Positions 1 through 9,100 of a DNA stretch of 64,000 bases are shown one piece after another. A program made the translations under genes and the position numbers. The stretch lies in NCBI RefSeq assembly GCF_024494355.1, contig NZ_JAKNQY010000033.1, positions 1 to 64,000 of the forward strand, given 5' to 3'. This DNA comes from Pseudomonas sp. Q11 (GTDB taxonomy: Bacteria; Pseudomonadota; Gammaproteobacteria; Pseudomonadales; Pseudomonadaceae). The stretch's first letter is position 1. Every line of letters starts with the position of its first letter. Below the pieces are notes generated by a model. That model had not been told where the DNA came from. It saw only the letters and a program-made list of their open reading frames with translations, and ran no database searches.

Positions 1-205
1 GGGCCATGGATGGCCCTTCGCGGCGGGCCCACGGAGCAATGCCTGCGTTCGGGCATGCCGAGCCTAGGCGAGGCACCGAGTGGTGGGGCAAGACCTTTTG
101 GTTACTTTTGGGGCGTTTGCCAAAAGTGACCCGCCGTAAGGGCGGAACCATAACCCGCCGTTACCGCAGCAATGGATATGTACTCGGTCATAAGGTCAAC
201 AAACC
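1..205. repeat. Structured intergenic repeat typical of Pseudomonas
   Basis: This stretch downstream of lapD is built of nested hairpins. Positions 1-7 pair with 10-16, 104-111 pair with 120-127 (ACTTTTGG/CCAAAAGT), and 131-135 pair with 141-145 (CCGCC/GGCGG). A plus-strand reading frame over it gives the phrase GKTFWLLLGRLPKVTRRKGG. From memory, that phrase recurs as spurious small proteins in many Pseudomonas genomes, so I read the DNA as a dispersed repeat rather than a gene. It may act as a terminator or processing element after lapD. No gene is supported in this interval. Confidence 0.55.
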
Positions 206-2152
206 TCACCCCCAACGCCGAGGCTCCCCAACCAACTGCCCCTGCACCCCAAACAACCCCATCTCACGAATCACCGCCAACTCCCCTTCCGTCTCAACCC
301 GCTCAGCAATCAACGGCAGGTCAATACTGTGAGCAGCACGCTGGATCGCTTCAATGAACAGGCGCTTATCACTTTCCTGGTCAATCGCGCGGATATAGCT
401 GCCATCGATCTTCAGATAAGCCAACCCCAACCGCGACAAGTTGCCGATCATGCTGAACCGCCCACCAAAACGCTGCAGGCTCAAGGAAAAACCAAGCTCG
501 CGCAGTTGCCGGGTCAATTGTTCGAGCACGGCCTGCTCCGGCAACTGCTCTTCGCCTATTTCCAGGGTCAGGCGCGGCCCGAGGTTGGCGTGGGCCCGCA
601 GGACCTCAAAGATTTTGTTCAGTGCCTGAGGATCAGCCAGGGTCGCGGAGGACAGGTTCAGCGCCAGGGCTTGTTCGTGCCCGGCCATTTGCTTGAGCAC
701 CTGTTCGAGCATCAAACGGTCCAGGCGCGCGGTCCAGCCAAAGCGCTCCAGCCACGGCAGGAAGCGCCCGGCGGGGATGGCCTGGCCCTGCTCGTCCAGC
801 AGCCGCGACAGCACTTTGTAATGCAGCACCACTTGGGTGTCCTGGGCGGCCACCACCGGCTGGAAGTAAAGCTCGAAGCGCTGATGGCTCAAGGCCTGGT
901 CGAGCAAAGTGTGCCAGGCATGGTGATCGTCACCGACGCTGGCCGAAGCGCTGTGGTCCAGGCAGGCCCAACCCGGTTCGCCCTGGCTTTCGGCCTGGGC
1001 AAGGGCCTGGTCGCCGAGCTGGAGCACAGCTTGCGGCGAGTCGCCATGGACGAAGGGTGCAAGTCCGATGGAAGCCACCGAAGCCACGTCAGTCGCCCCG
1101 GTGGCACTCAGGCTCGCCAGCGCGCTTTCGAGGTTCTGCGCCAGTTGCAGCGCTTCCTCGCGCACCAGTCCCGGCGCCAGTACGGCGAACTCCCCGCCGC
1201 GGATGCGCGTCACCAGGTTGTGGGTTTCAGGATAGCGGGCGCATTCACGCAGCAATTGTTCGCCCACAGCCTTGAGCAACTGGTCGGTGCGCTGCCCCCC
1301 CAGCCGCTGGTTCAACCCGGCCAGGTCCTTGACCCGCAGCAACAGCAGATAACCGGAACTGGCCTGCTCGGGGTTGCTCACCCGGGCGTGGAGCTGCATT
1401 TCGAAATACCGCCGGTTGGCCAGGCCCGTGAGGTTGTCCTGGTACGATTCGACCCGCAGTTTTTCGCTGCGCTCGGCCTGCTCCTGGAACAACGCCTTGA
1501 GCTTTTCGACCATCTGGTTCATCGCCTGCACCACGCGGCGCAGTTCCGGGGTACGCGGCAGCTCCGGCAGGCTCAGGAACTCGCGACGGGCGATGGCATG
1601 GGACTGGTGCACCATGTAATCCAGCGGCTTGAGCTGACGACGCAGCAGCAAAGCCCCCAGCACCGCGCTCACCGCGCCGCACAGCAGCAACCAGCCCAGG
1701 CTGCCCAATGCGCTCTGCCACAGCTTGGCGAGGGCGAACATCGGGTGGCTGACCACCTCGACCCGCGCCGCCTGCTCCCAGCCACGGCTGACAATCGCAT
1801 CGCCACCGGCCGGCTCCAGGCCGATGAGGTTGATGAACCATTGCGGCACGCTGCCGGCGTCGGGTGTGCCGGTGCGCTCGACGAGGGTTTTGTCGGTGGC
1901 GACATCGACCACCCGAATGGTCGCGTAATAACCGCTGTCGAAGATCGAACTGACCATCAGCTCCACCATCGCCGGGTCGTCGATGTTCGGCGTCAGGGAC
2001 AGCGCCAGCGCCGTTGCCGCGTCCTGGGCGTGGGAGCGCAACTGGTTGACGTACTGGGCCCGCGAGCTTTCCAGGCTGACCATGAAGCTGCCGCTGAAGG
2101 CAACCACCAGGAACAGACAGATAGCGATCAACAGCTGTTTGAACAAGGACAT
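206..2152 (-). CDS. lapD: LapD, inner-membrane c-di-GMP receptor
   Basis: A 648-residue protein with an N-terminal membrane segment (about 5-25), a periplasmic LapD/MoxY-type domain, a second membrane segment near 150-170, a HAMP linker, then GGDEF and EAL domains. Both output domains are degenerate: RGGEF near residue 316 and KVLSR near 446 in place of EAL. This is the known LapD pattern of a receptor without enzyme activity. In the family, c-di-GMP-bound LapD sequesters the protease LapG in the periplasm and so keeps the adhesin LapA on the surface. lapG lies directly upstream (14 nt gap) and the two should be co-transcribed. Confidence 0.95.
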   Translation of the reverse strand: MSLFKQLLIAICLFLVVAFSGSFMVSLESSRAQYVNQLRSHAQDAATALALSLTPNIDDPAMVELMVSSIFDSGYYATIRVVDVATDKTLVERTGTPDAGSVPQWFINLIGLEPAGGDAIVSRGWEQAARVEVVSHPMFALAKLWQSALGSLGWLLLCGAVSAVLGALLLRRQLKPLDYMVHQSHAIARREFLSLPELPRTPELRRVVQAMNQMVEKLKALFQEQAERSEKLRVESYQDNLTGLANRRYFEMQLHARVSNPEQASSGYLLLLRVKDLAGLNQRLGGQRTDQLLKAVGEQLLRECARYPETHNLVTRIRGGEFAVLAPGLVREEALQLAQNLESALASLSATGATDVASVASIGLAPFVHGDSPQAVLQLGDQALAQAESQGEPGWACLDHSASASVGDDHHAWHTLLDQALSHQRFELYFQPVVAAQDTQVVLHYKVLSRLLDEQGQAIPAGRFLPWLERFGWTARLDRLMLEQVLKQMAGHEQALALNLSSATLADPQALNKIFEVLRAHANLGPRLTLEIGEEQLPEQAVLEQLTRQLRELGFSLSLQRFGGRFSMIGNLSRLGLAYLKIDGSYIRAIDQESDKRLFIEAIQRAAHSIDLPLIAERVETEGELAVIREMGLFGVQGQLVGEPRRWG

Positions 2153-2166
2153 CTGAGCGCGCGCTC

Positions 2167-2874
2167 CTAGTTAGTCGTCTCGACCGGAAAACCTTCGGCC
2201 TGCATTTTTTTCAACACATCCTGCCACCGGGACAGGCGCTTGGTGTCACCCACTTTCTTGTTGCCCTTGGCGCCCGGCAGCCACAGCCCCTCGGCATTGA
2301 AAGAGTAGACCGGCAACAGATCGGTTCGCTGGCTGGCCGGCTGGATGCCGTCGATCAGGCTGTCGAGTACCAGCGGCATGGCGTCGGGGGTCGCGTAGTA
2401 GGTGAGCACCATGTGCGCACGGTTCTGCCGCAAAGCCTTGACGTAGGTGATGCGCAGCTTGTCACTGGACACCCCGAGACGACGCAGGCTGAAATACTTG
2501 GCAATGGCATAGTCCTCGCAATCCCCGGCGCCTTTCCACAGGGCCTGGATCGGGGTCTCCCAGTAATCGACCTGACGCCACAGGTCGATGTCTTCGACGT
2601 AGCGCACCCGTTTGTTGAAAAACAGGTTCACCACCTTGAGCTGCTCAAGCTCCGGCGTCTGCTTCTGGGTCGCCAACAATTGCTGCCAGGCATCGATCCG
2701 TTGCTGCCCTTCGCCCAACGGCCCATATAACGCTTGCGCCCGTCGGCTGATCTGCGCAAAGTCCCAGTCGGCCCGCAGGCCGCCCAGCATGAGGCCGGCC
2801 AGCAACAATGCCGAACACAGCCAGCGCAAGGACCTGGTAACAGGGAAAGGTGCAGCCAAGGGAAATACGTCCAA
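2167..2874 (-). CDS. lapG: LapG, periplasmic cysteine protease
   Basis: A 235-residue transglutaminase-like (BTLCP) protease. The triad is visible as Cys119 in GDCEDY, His154 in RAHMVL and Asp171 in VLDSL, counted from this start. A hydrophobic export segment covers about residues 15-32. In the family, LapG cleaves the N-terminus of the giant adhesin LapA when c-di-GMP is low, and LapD inhibits it. The start is uncertain: the codon at 2872-2874 is TTG with no clear ribosome site, and no in-frame ATG or GTG lies upstream. Function is secure from the motifs and from lapD next door. Confidence 0.93.
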   Translation of the reverse strand: MDVFPLAAPFPVTRSLRWLCSALLLAGLMLGGLRADWDFAQISRRAQALYGPLGEGQQRIDAWQQLLATQKQTPELEQLKVVNLFFNKRVRYVEDIDLWRQVDYWETPIQALWKGAGDCEDYAIAKYFSLRRLGVSSDKLRITYVKALRQNRAHMVLTYYATPDAMPLVLDSLIDGIQPASQRTDLLPVYSFNAEGLWLPGAKGNKKVGDTKRLSRWQDVLKKMQAEGFPVETTN

Positions 2875-3063
2875 AAAGAGCCGTTGGAAATGCGTTGGAT
2901 GGTGAAGCCTGGCCGGGTAAAAGACAATGGCAAGGTGCGATCACCGCAAGCAGACTAAACTTTAGTTCAGGAACCAAGGCCGCGAGATTTTGACGGCTTG
3001 GCAATCTGTAACTAACGTTGGCTTGGATCCAATTTTTGTTACTACCAGTCAGGGTGCGTTGTC

Positions 3064-3756
3064 GTGACACAGAAGCCCAAACCGCTAAGCACTATCCAGG
3101 TCAACGGACCCATTCCCGCTGCCCAGGCACGCGCAATCATCGAAGAGTCCCTGCGCGAGGCCATTCTCGACGGGCGCTTGCCCTGCGGCACCGCCCTGCG
3201 CCAGCAGGAACTGGCGGACCTGTTCGGCGTCAGCCGCATGCCAGTACGCGAGGCACTGCGCCAGCTTGAAGCACAATCACTGCTCAACGTGGTTCAGCAC
3301 AAAGGCGCCGTGGTAGCCCCGTTGATCACCAACAATGCGATCGAGACCTACGCCCTGCGTTCGGTCCTTGAATCTTTCGCATTGCGCCTGTCCATTCCCC
3401 TCCTCGATGCCGAGGACCTGGCCCTGACCGGCCATTACATCGAGCAACTGGAAGCCCAAACCGACCACGCTGAAATCGGCCGGCTCAACCGGCTGTTTCA
3501 CATGTCGCTTTATCACAAGGCGCCCAACAGCAAACTGCTTGACCTGATTGAGCGCGAGCTCAATGAGGAGGAACGCTTCTTGCGCTTTCATCTGTCGTCC
3601 ATGGGCTTGGGCAAACTGACCCAGGACGATCATCGTGCGCTGCTTGAAGCCGCTGCGGCCCAGGACATCGACAGAGCGGTTGCCCTGCTGGAGCTGCATC
3701 TGGAAAAAGCCTGCGTCACCATCCGCCGCTATCTGGAACAACAAGCAAGCCGTTGA
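3064..3756 (+). CDS. GntR-family regulator with FCD domain
   Basis: A 230-residue FadR/VanR-type repressor. A winged helix at about 25-90 (SRMPVREALRQLEAQSLL is the recognition region) is followed by an all-helical FCD ligand-binding domain at about 100-220. Conserved metal-coordinating residues are suggested by the Arg/His-rich helices, for example RLNRLFHMSLY. The start is GTG, with a weak AGGG site upstream. It is divergent from lapG and followed by an unrelated cluster, so its target is unknown; such proteins usually control catabolism of organic acids or amino acids. Confidence 0.85.
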   Translation: MTQKPKPLSTIQVNGPIPAAQARAIIEESLREAILDGRLPCGTALRQQELADLFGVSRMPVREALRQLEAQSLLNVVQHKGAVVAPLITNNAIETYALRSVLESFALRLSIPLLDAEDLALTGHYIEQLEAQTDHAEIGRLNRLFHMSLYHKAPNSKLLDLIERELNEEERFLRFHLSSMGLGKLTQDDHRALLEAAAAQDIDRAVALLELHLEKACVTIRRYLEQQASR

Positions 3757-3766
3757 CCTGACACCC

Positions 3767-3795
3767 GCGCCCTGAGGGGCGCATCACTTTCTTAC
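3767..3795 (+). terminator. Weak candidate terminator after the GntR gene
   Basis: The stem GCGCCC (3767-3772) pairs with GGGCGC (3777-3782) around a TGAG loop, followed by a broken T-rich tail. Confidence 0.45.
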
Positions 3796-4443
3796 ACATC
3801 CCTCCTACACGGTTTCTCGCCCGCCCGACGAGGCCGCAGCGTTGCCTCGCCCTGTCGCCCCATCAGTTCAATGGCACTGCCATCGATTTGGGCTCACTCT
3901 TGCGTTTGTCGATTAAAAAACAGACCTGAAGAAGTCAGCGCCTGGCCGCAGCCAGACGAATCGAAGCCAATACGCAAGGAGCACCGTCCAACCGGCGGGA
4001 TGATCGGAAGTCCGACCGATGTCCCCCCCATAAAATAAAAACTCCTTATTTCCCAGTCCCCCGAAGTGCTCCGAGTGAGGCATTCACTCAACTTCTTCGA
4101 TTCTGATACTTTTCAATCGGAAGGAGCGGCTTCGCCTGAATAAAACTTATATTGAAAGTTTTAACACCCCTCTTCGCGCCCAATAAAAACCCCTCTTTAA
4201 ATAATTAAAAAATCACTTGCCGCTTACTTGTTTCGTGTATTAGTTTTTTATCCGTCGAGTCGTTATCGACCGCTTACGTTTATGGCCAAGGCCTGAAAAA
4301 CCTTGCTCACATGCCATAAATGCGTAGTTAAGACGAGCACTTCAATACTTTCGAAACTTATGGACTCCGGTTCAGGCGCCCGCTCGCTTTTATTAAAGCC
4401 CGGGTATCTTTTCCGAATAAACATCATTGATGAGGACGTTCCG
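3796..4443 (+). promoter_or_regulatory. Long AT-rich promoter and leader region of the mgo-like operon
   Basis: About 650 bases without a credible gene. The part from 4000 to 4300 is markedly AT-rich for this genome, and the only coding-like stretch (3894-4091, minus) has no support. In P. syringae and P. entomophila, the homologous operons respond to GacS/GacA, so a long regulated upstream region is expected. I could not place the promoter boxes with confidence. The ribosome site GAGGA ends 7 nt before the ATG at 4444. Confidence 0.5.
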
Positions 4444-5220
4444 ATGCTGCCAACCAAAGAACAACTATCTCTGAAAAAACACGCCCTTGGCCAACACCCG
4501 GTTTTTTCCGAAATAACATCAATCGATCTGTTACGCCGCTTTATGCAAAGCCATGTCTTTGCCGTGTGGGATTTCATGTCACTGACCAAACGGCTGCAAC
4601 GGGAGCTGACCTGTGTCCACCTGCCCTGGTTGCCGCCAGCCGACCCACACGCTGCACGCTTGATCAACGAAATCGTCCTGGGCGAGGAATCGGATGATCG
4701 CCCCGGAGCCGGCTATTGCAGCCACTTCGAACTGTATCTGGACGCCATGCGGGAGGTTGGCGCCGATACCCGCGCCATTGAGCAGTTCATCACCCTGCAA
4801 CAGGAAGGCGTCAGCCCCGAGACGGCGCTGGAGAGCGTCGAAGTGGAGCCGGCGGCGGCCCGGTTCGTCCGCCAGACGCTGCAAACGGCGCTGCATGCAC
4901 CGGCCCACAGCGTGGCCGCCGCCTTCGTGCATGGTCGCGAGAGCGTCATCCCGCAGATGTTCCAGCGCATGCTGGACGCCTGGGGCATCGGCCTGGATCA
5001 GGCGCCGACGTTTCGTTACTACCTGCAGCGGCACATCGAAGTCGATTCCGAAGACCACGGCCCGGCAGCGGAAAAACTCTTGGCCCGGCTGATCGATGGC
5101 GACCCGCAACGCGAAACCGAGGTGTTGGCCGCCGCACTCGCCGCCGTCCAAAGCCGCACCGCGCTGTGGGACGGGTTACGCCAGAGCATGGTCCAACCGC
5201 TTGCGCAGGTGGCGCCATGA
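4444..5220 (+). CDS. mgoB: MgoB/PvfA-like DUF3050 protein (haem-oxygenase-like fold)
   Basis: A 258-residue helical protein of the DUF3050/haem-oxygenase-like family. It has the family's conserved acidic and histidine helices (HVFAVWDFM near residue 36, HFELYLDAM near 92). The ATG at 4444 is chosen because GAGGA precedes it by 7 nt; an in-frame extension to 4303 has no ribosome site. It is the first gene of a four-gene operon ordered as in mgoBCAD/pvfABCD. In those systems this protein is required to make the signal molecule, probably as a non-haem iron oxidase. It overlaps the next gene by ATGA. Confidence 0.88.
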   Translation: MLPTKEQLSLKKHALGQHPVFSEITSIDLLRRFMQSHVFAVWDFMSLTKRLQRELTCVHLPWLPPADPHAARLINEIVLGEESDDRPGAGYCSHFELYLDAMREVGADTRAIEQFITLQQEGVSPETALESVEVEPAAARFVRQTLQTALHAPAHSVAAAFVHGRESVIPQMFQRMLDAWGIGLDQAPTFRYYLQRHIEVDSEDHGPAAEKLLARLIDGDPQRETEVLAAALAAVQSRTALWDGLRQSMVQPLAQVAP

Positions 5221-6149
5221 ACGCCGTCGAATACCAATCCTTCGCCGACGCCTGGGAAAGCCGCGCCACCATCCGCACCCGGCCACGGCGCCGGGTCGAA
5301 GACGACAACAAGTTGATCTTCCCCATGAGCCGTCAACCCCTGGTGCACAGCCAGACCTTCCTCAGCCACTGCCCGCAACTGCGCGATTTTGTGCTGGTAC
5401 AGAGCCTCTACAAGTTCATCAACGATGTGGTGATCTTCGAGACTGAGCTGGTGGACCACACCGCCCGGCGCATCGCCAAGAACAGCTTCGGCATCGAGTT
5501 CCCGTTCGCCTGTCGCTACGACGCAATGACGGTGGTGGTGGACGAGGATTATCACGCACTGGTGGCGATGGACTTCATGCAGCAGACCATCGACATGACT
5601 GGCATCGCGCCGATCCCCTTGCCCGATCAGATCGAGCTCAGCCGCGCCATACCGGCGACGCTGGCCCAGGCGCCGGAGCATCTGCGCAGCGCCGTGGAGC
5701 TGATCTGCATCGCCATTGCCGAGAACACCGTGACCAACGAGGTGGCGGCATTCGCCCGGGATGACTCGGTCAAGGCTTCGATCAAGGGCCTGATGGCCGA
5801 CCACTTGCTGGACGAGGGTCGGCACTCCGGTTTCTGGACGCGACTGGTACAAATCTACTGGCGCAGCGCGCCCGAAGCCGACCGCGATGCGATTGCGCGA
5901 TTGATGCCCGGCTTCATCAGCCAGTACCTGGCGAGCGACCTGCAACAGGCGTTCGATTTCCAGCTGATCGCACACCTGCCCGTCGACGAATCGGTGCGCC
6001 AGTCAATGCGTGAAGAGGCCAGTGCGCTGGCGTATCCCATCAATCGTTTTCACCCGTTGGTGGGCAATATCACGCGCTTTTTTCGCAGCAGCTCGATGCT
6101 GGCGTCCCCCTGCGTGCGCGACGCCCTGGCCGACTATCTGACCCCATGA
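5217..6149 (+). CDS. mgoC: MgoC/PvfB-like AurF-type diiron N-oxygenase
   Basis: A 310-residue protein of the p-aminobenzoate N-oxygenase AurF family. Putative iron ligands are seen in EDYH (110-113), ENTVTNE (169-175) and DEGRH (199-203). The start at 5217 overlaps the preceding stop as ATGA, which argues against the longer frame from 5166. In the mgo/pvf/ham pathways this enzyme oxidises an amine nitrogen of the carrier-bound or free amino acid on the way to an N-oxide or diazeniumdiolate. It ends 10 nt before the NRPS gene. Confidence 0.92.
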   Translation: MNAVEYQSFADAWESRATIRTRPRRRVEDDNKLIFPMSRQPLVHSQTFLSHCPQLRDFVLVQSLYKFINDVVIFETELVDHTARRIAKNSFGIEFPFACRYDAMTVVVDEDYHALVAMDFMQQTIDMTGIAPIPLPDQIELSRAIPATLAQAPEHLRSAVELICIAIAENTVTNEVAAFARDDSVKASIKGLMADHLLDEGRHSGFWTRLVQIYWRSAPEADRDAIARLMPGFISQYLASDLQQAFDFQLIAHLPVDESVRQSMREEASALAYPINRFHPLVGNITRFFRSSSMLASPCVRDALADYLTP

Positions 6150-6159
6150 GGATCCACCC

Positions 6160-9100
6160 ATGAGACGCCTCGAAATTGCAGTGTCTGGCACAAGCCAGGC
6201 CATGATCGACCTGGCCCGGGAGCTCGAACTGCACGGCCACGGTGTGGTGGACCGGCAATCGCCGGCCAGCCACGGCGCGGTCGACCTGTTGATCGACGAC
6301 GGTACGACATCGCGGGCCATTGAAGCCCGCTCATGCCTCCAGGTGCGCGTGGCGCTGCGCACGCTACCCGGCGAGGTATTGCCACAACCGGTGGTGATAT
6401 TCCGCGACAGTGCGCAGCGGTTGTTGCGCCAGGAAGTGATCGCGCCGCAACGCGATGGCAATGGTCAGTCCTTGCGCCAGCGTACGCTGGCGACACTGGT
6501 CGAGACCGGCGCACGGCTGGTCAGCCAGTTATCCCGGGATGACACCTGCTTCGATCACTGGCCGACCGTGCAGGCTGACGCTGTCGACCAACCGCTGCTC
6601 GGACTCGATGCGCTGGAGCCGCTGGCGTTCGAGCACCGCCTCAATCGGCCGCCGGTGCCCTGGCTGCTGGCCGCCGCCGAGGTGCCGGTGATGCACAGCA
6701 TCGAACAGCGCATGCTCGACGACGCGACGCAACCGGCCCTGTGGGTCGACGGACAACTCATCGACTACCAATCCTTGCGCCGCCTGGCGCTGAGGTTGCA
6801 ACAGCCGATGCTGCAAATGCTGAAGAGCGCCGGACCTGGATGGGAATCTGGGAAAGGACCTGTAAAGGAATCTGTGGGAGCAAGGCTTGCCCGCGATGAA
6901 GACACCGATGCTCTCAAGCAAACCGCATCATCGTTCATCGAGGGCAAGCCTTCCTCCCACAGGCCTTCCTCCCACAAGGTGATCGGTGTGTGCCTGCCCA
7001 AGTCCGCGCACCTGTACGCGGCGATCCTGGCGGTGCTGGGTTGCGGGGCGGTGTACCTGCCGCTGGACCCGCAGCATCCGACACAACGTCGACGCTTCAT
7101 CCTGGAAAATGCCCAGGCGGACCTGCTGCTGCACGACGGCGACAGCGACCTGGACGACCTGTCGCTGCCAACGCTGAATGTCCATCGGCTGCCTTCGCCC
7201 ACGCCAGGCATCCCGGCCTCGTTGATCCGCCGCACGGTGGACAGCGACGAACCGGCCGTGGCGATCTACACCTCCGGCACCACCGGCCAGCCCAAAGGCG
7301 TGTTGCTCAGTCATCGCAACCTCAGCCATTTCTGCGCCTGGTATAGCGACTACGTCCGATTGCAACGTGACAGCCGGGCGTTGCAGTTCTCTACCATCAA
7401 CTTTGACGCGTCGCTGCTGGATATCCTGCCGACCTTCATCCAGGGCGCGACGCTGGTGGTGCCCAGCGAAGACCAGCGTCGCGATCCGCAGCAACTGGTG
7501 GCGTTGATTAAGCAACAGCGCGCCACTCACGCTTTCCTGCCGCCCGCCCTGCTGAGCGTGATGCCGCTGGATGCACCGTTGGGGCTGGCGCACCTGATTA
7601 CCGGCGGCGATGTCTGTGAGCCGTTCGTGATCGAACAGCTCGCACCACAGTGCCGTTTCCACAACATCTACGGCCCGACCGAAACCACGGTGCTGGCTAC
7701 CACTCGGCAATTCGCTGTCGGTGACAACAACCGCAACCTCGGCGTGCCCATCGCCAATGGTCGGGTGCTGATTCTGGATGAACAACTGCAACCGGTGCCC
7801 CAAGGCACACCGGGCGAGCTGTACATCGCCGGGCCTGGGGTCGGCCTCGGTTACCTGAACGACCCGGTGCTGACCGCGAGCCGCTACCTCAACCTGACGC
7901 TGCCCGGCGGGCCAACACTGCGGGTTTATCGCACTGGCGATATCGCCCAATGGACCGACAACGGCATCGAACTGGGTGGCCGGCGCGATAACCAGGTGAA
8001 GATCCGTGGCTTTCGGGTCGAACCCGAGGAAATCGAGCATTGCCTGCGCGACAGCCAGTTGTTTCGCCAAGTAGCGGTGGGGGTCGATGAGCGGCGGCGG
8101 ATCCTGGCGTTTCTGGTTCACCCCCGGGAAGAGCAAACCGGCGCCGCCCTCCAGGCTTTGCGCGAGCACGTACAAAACGCGCTGCCCAGCTACATGCACC
8201 CGGTGGCCTACGTGCAATTGCCCAGCCTGCCCTACACCAGCAACGGTAAGGTCGATCGCCGGGCCCTGCTCGCCACGGCGGTGCAAGTGCAGGTCGGTAC
8301 CCAGCGACGCCAACCGCAGAACGTTCTGGAAACGCAGTTGCGGCAACTGTGGGCCGAGTTGCTGGAGCTGCCGGTCGACGACATCGCCACCGATGAGAGT
8401 TTTTTCAATCTCGGTGGCCATTCGATCCTGTTGTCGCAACTGCTGCTGGGGATTCGCGAGGCCTTCGGGCGCAGCCTGTCGATCAATCGTTTCATCGAAG
8501 CGCCCACGCTGATGACCCTGGCCAAGTTGCTCGACGATCCTGAGCAAACCAGCGCATCGACCCTCAGCCCCCAGGCCTTGATCGATGCCGAAGCGCAACT
8601 CAATCTCGAGCCGCTGCCTGTCAGCCAGTGCGGTGATGTGCACAAGGTGGTGGTGACCGGCGCCAACAGTTTTCTCGGGGTACACATTGTCGAAGCCTTG
8701 CTGGCCTGGGGTGCCACAGAAGTTGCGTGCCTGGTGCGCGAGTCCGGTGGACAAAGCGCGGCCGAACGTTTCGCCCAGGCCTTGCGGGACAATCGCCTGA
8801 ACCACCTGGACCTGAGCCGCGTCAGTGTCTACGCCGCCGACATCACCCAACCGCAATTGGGCTTGCCAGACGATGTCTATGCCCGCATCGACCGCACCTT
8901 CGGCGCATTGGTCCACAACGCCGCCCACGTCAATCATGTGCTCGACTACGAGTCTTTGGCGCGCGACAACGTGGAGCCGATCTTCGAATGCCTGCGCCTG
9001 TGTGAAGGGCGCAGCAAGAAGATCTTCAACTTCGTCTCCACGTTGTCGGCGTCCAGTGCCCTGGATGCCGACGGCCAGGTCCTGGAGCAGCCCGCCGCCA

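Noticed and set aside
329..2170. Long 613-residue open frame on the plus strand opposite lapD
   Set aside because: It is the antisense shadow of lapD caused by high GC third positions; the composition is not protein-like and lapD is certain.
3894..4091. 65-codon minus-strand frame upstream of the mgo-like operon
   Set aside because: No ribosome site, no recognisable family, and it lies in an AT-rich promoter region.
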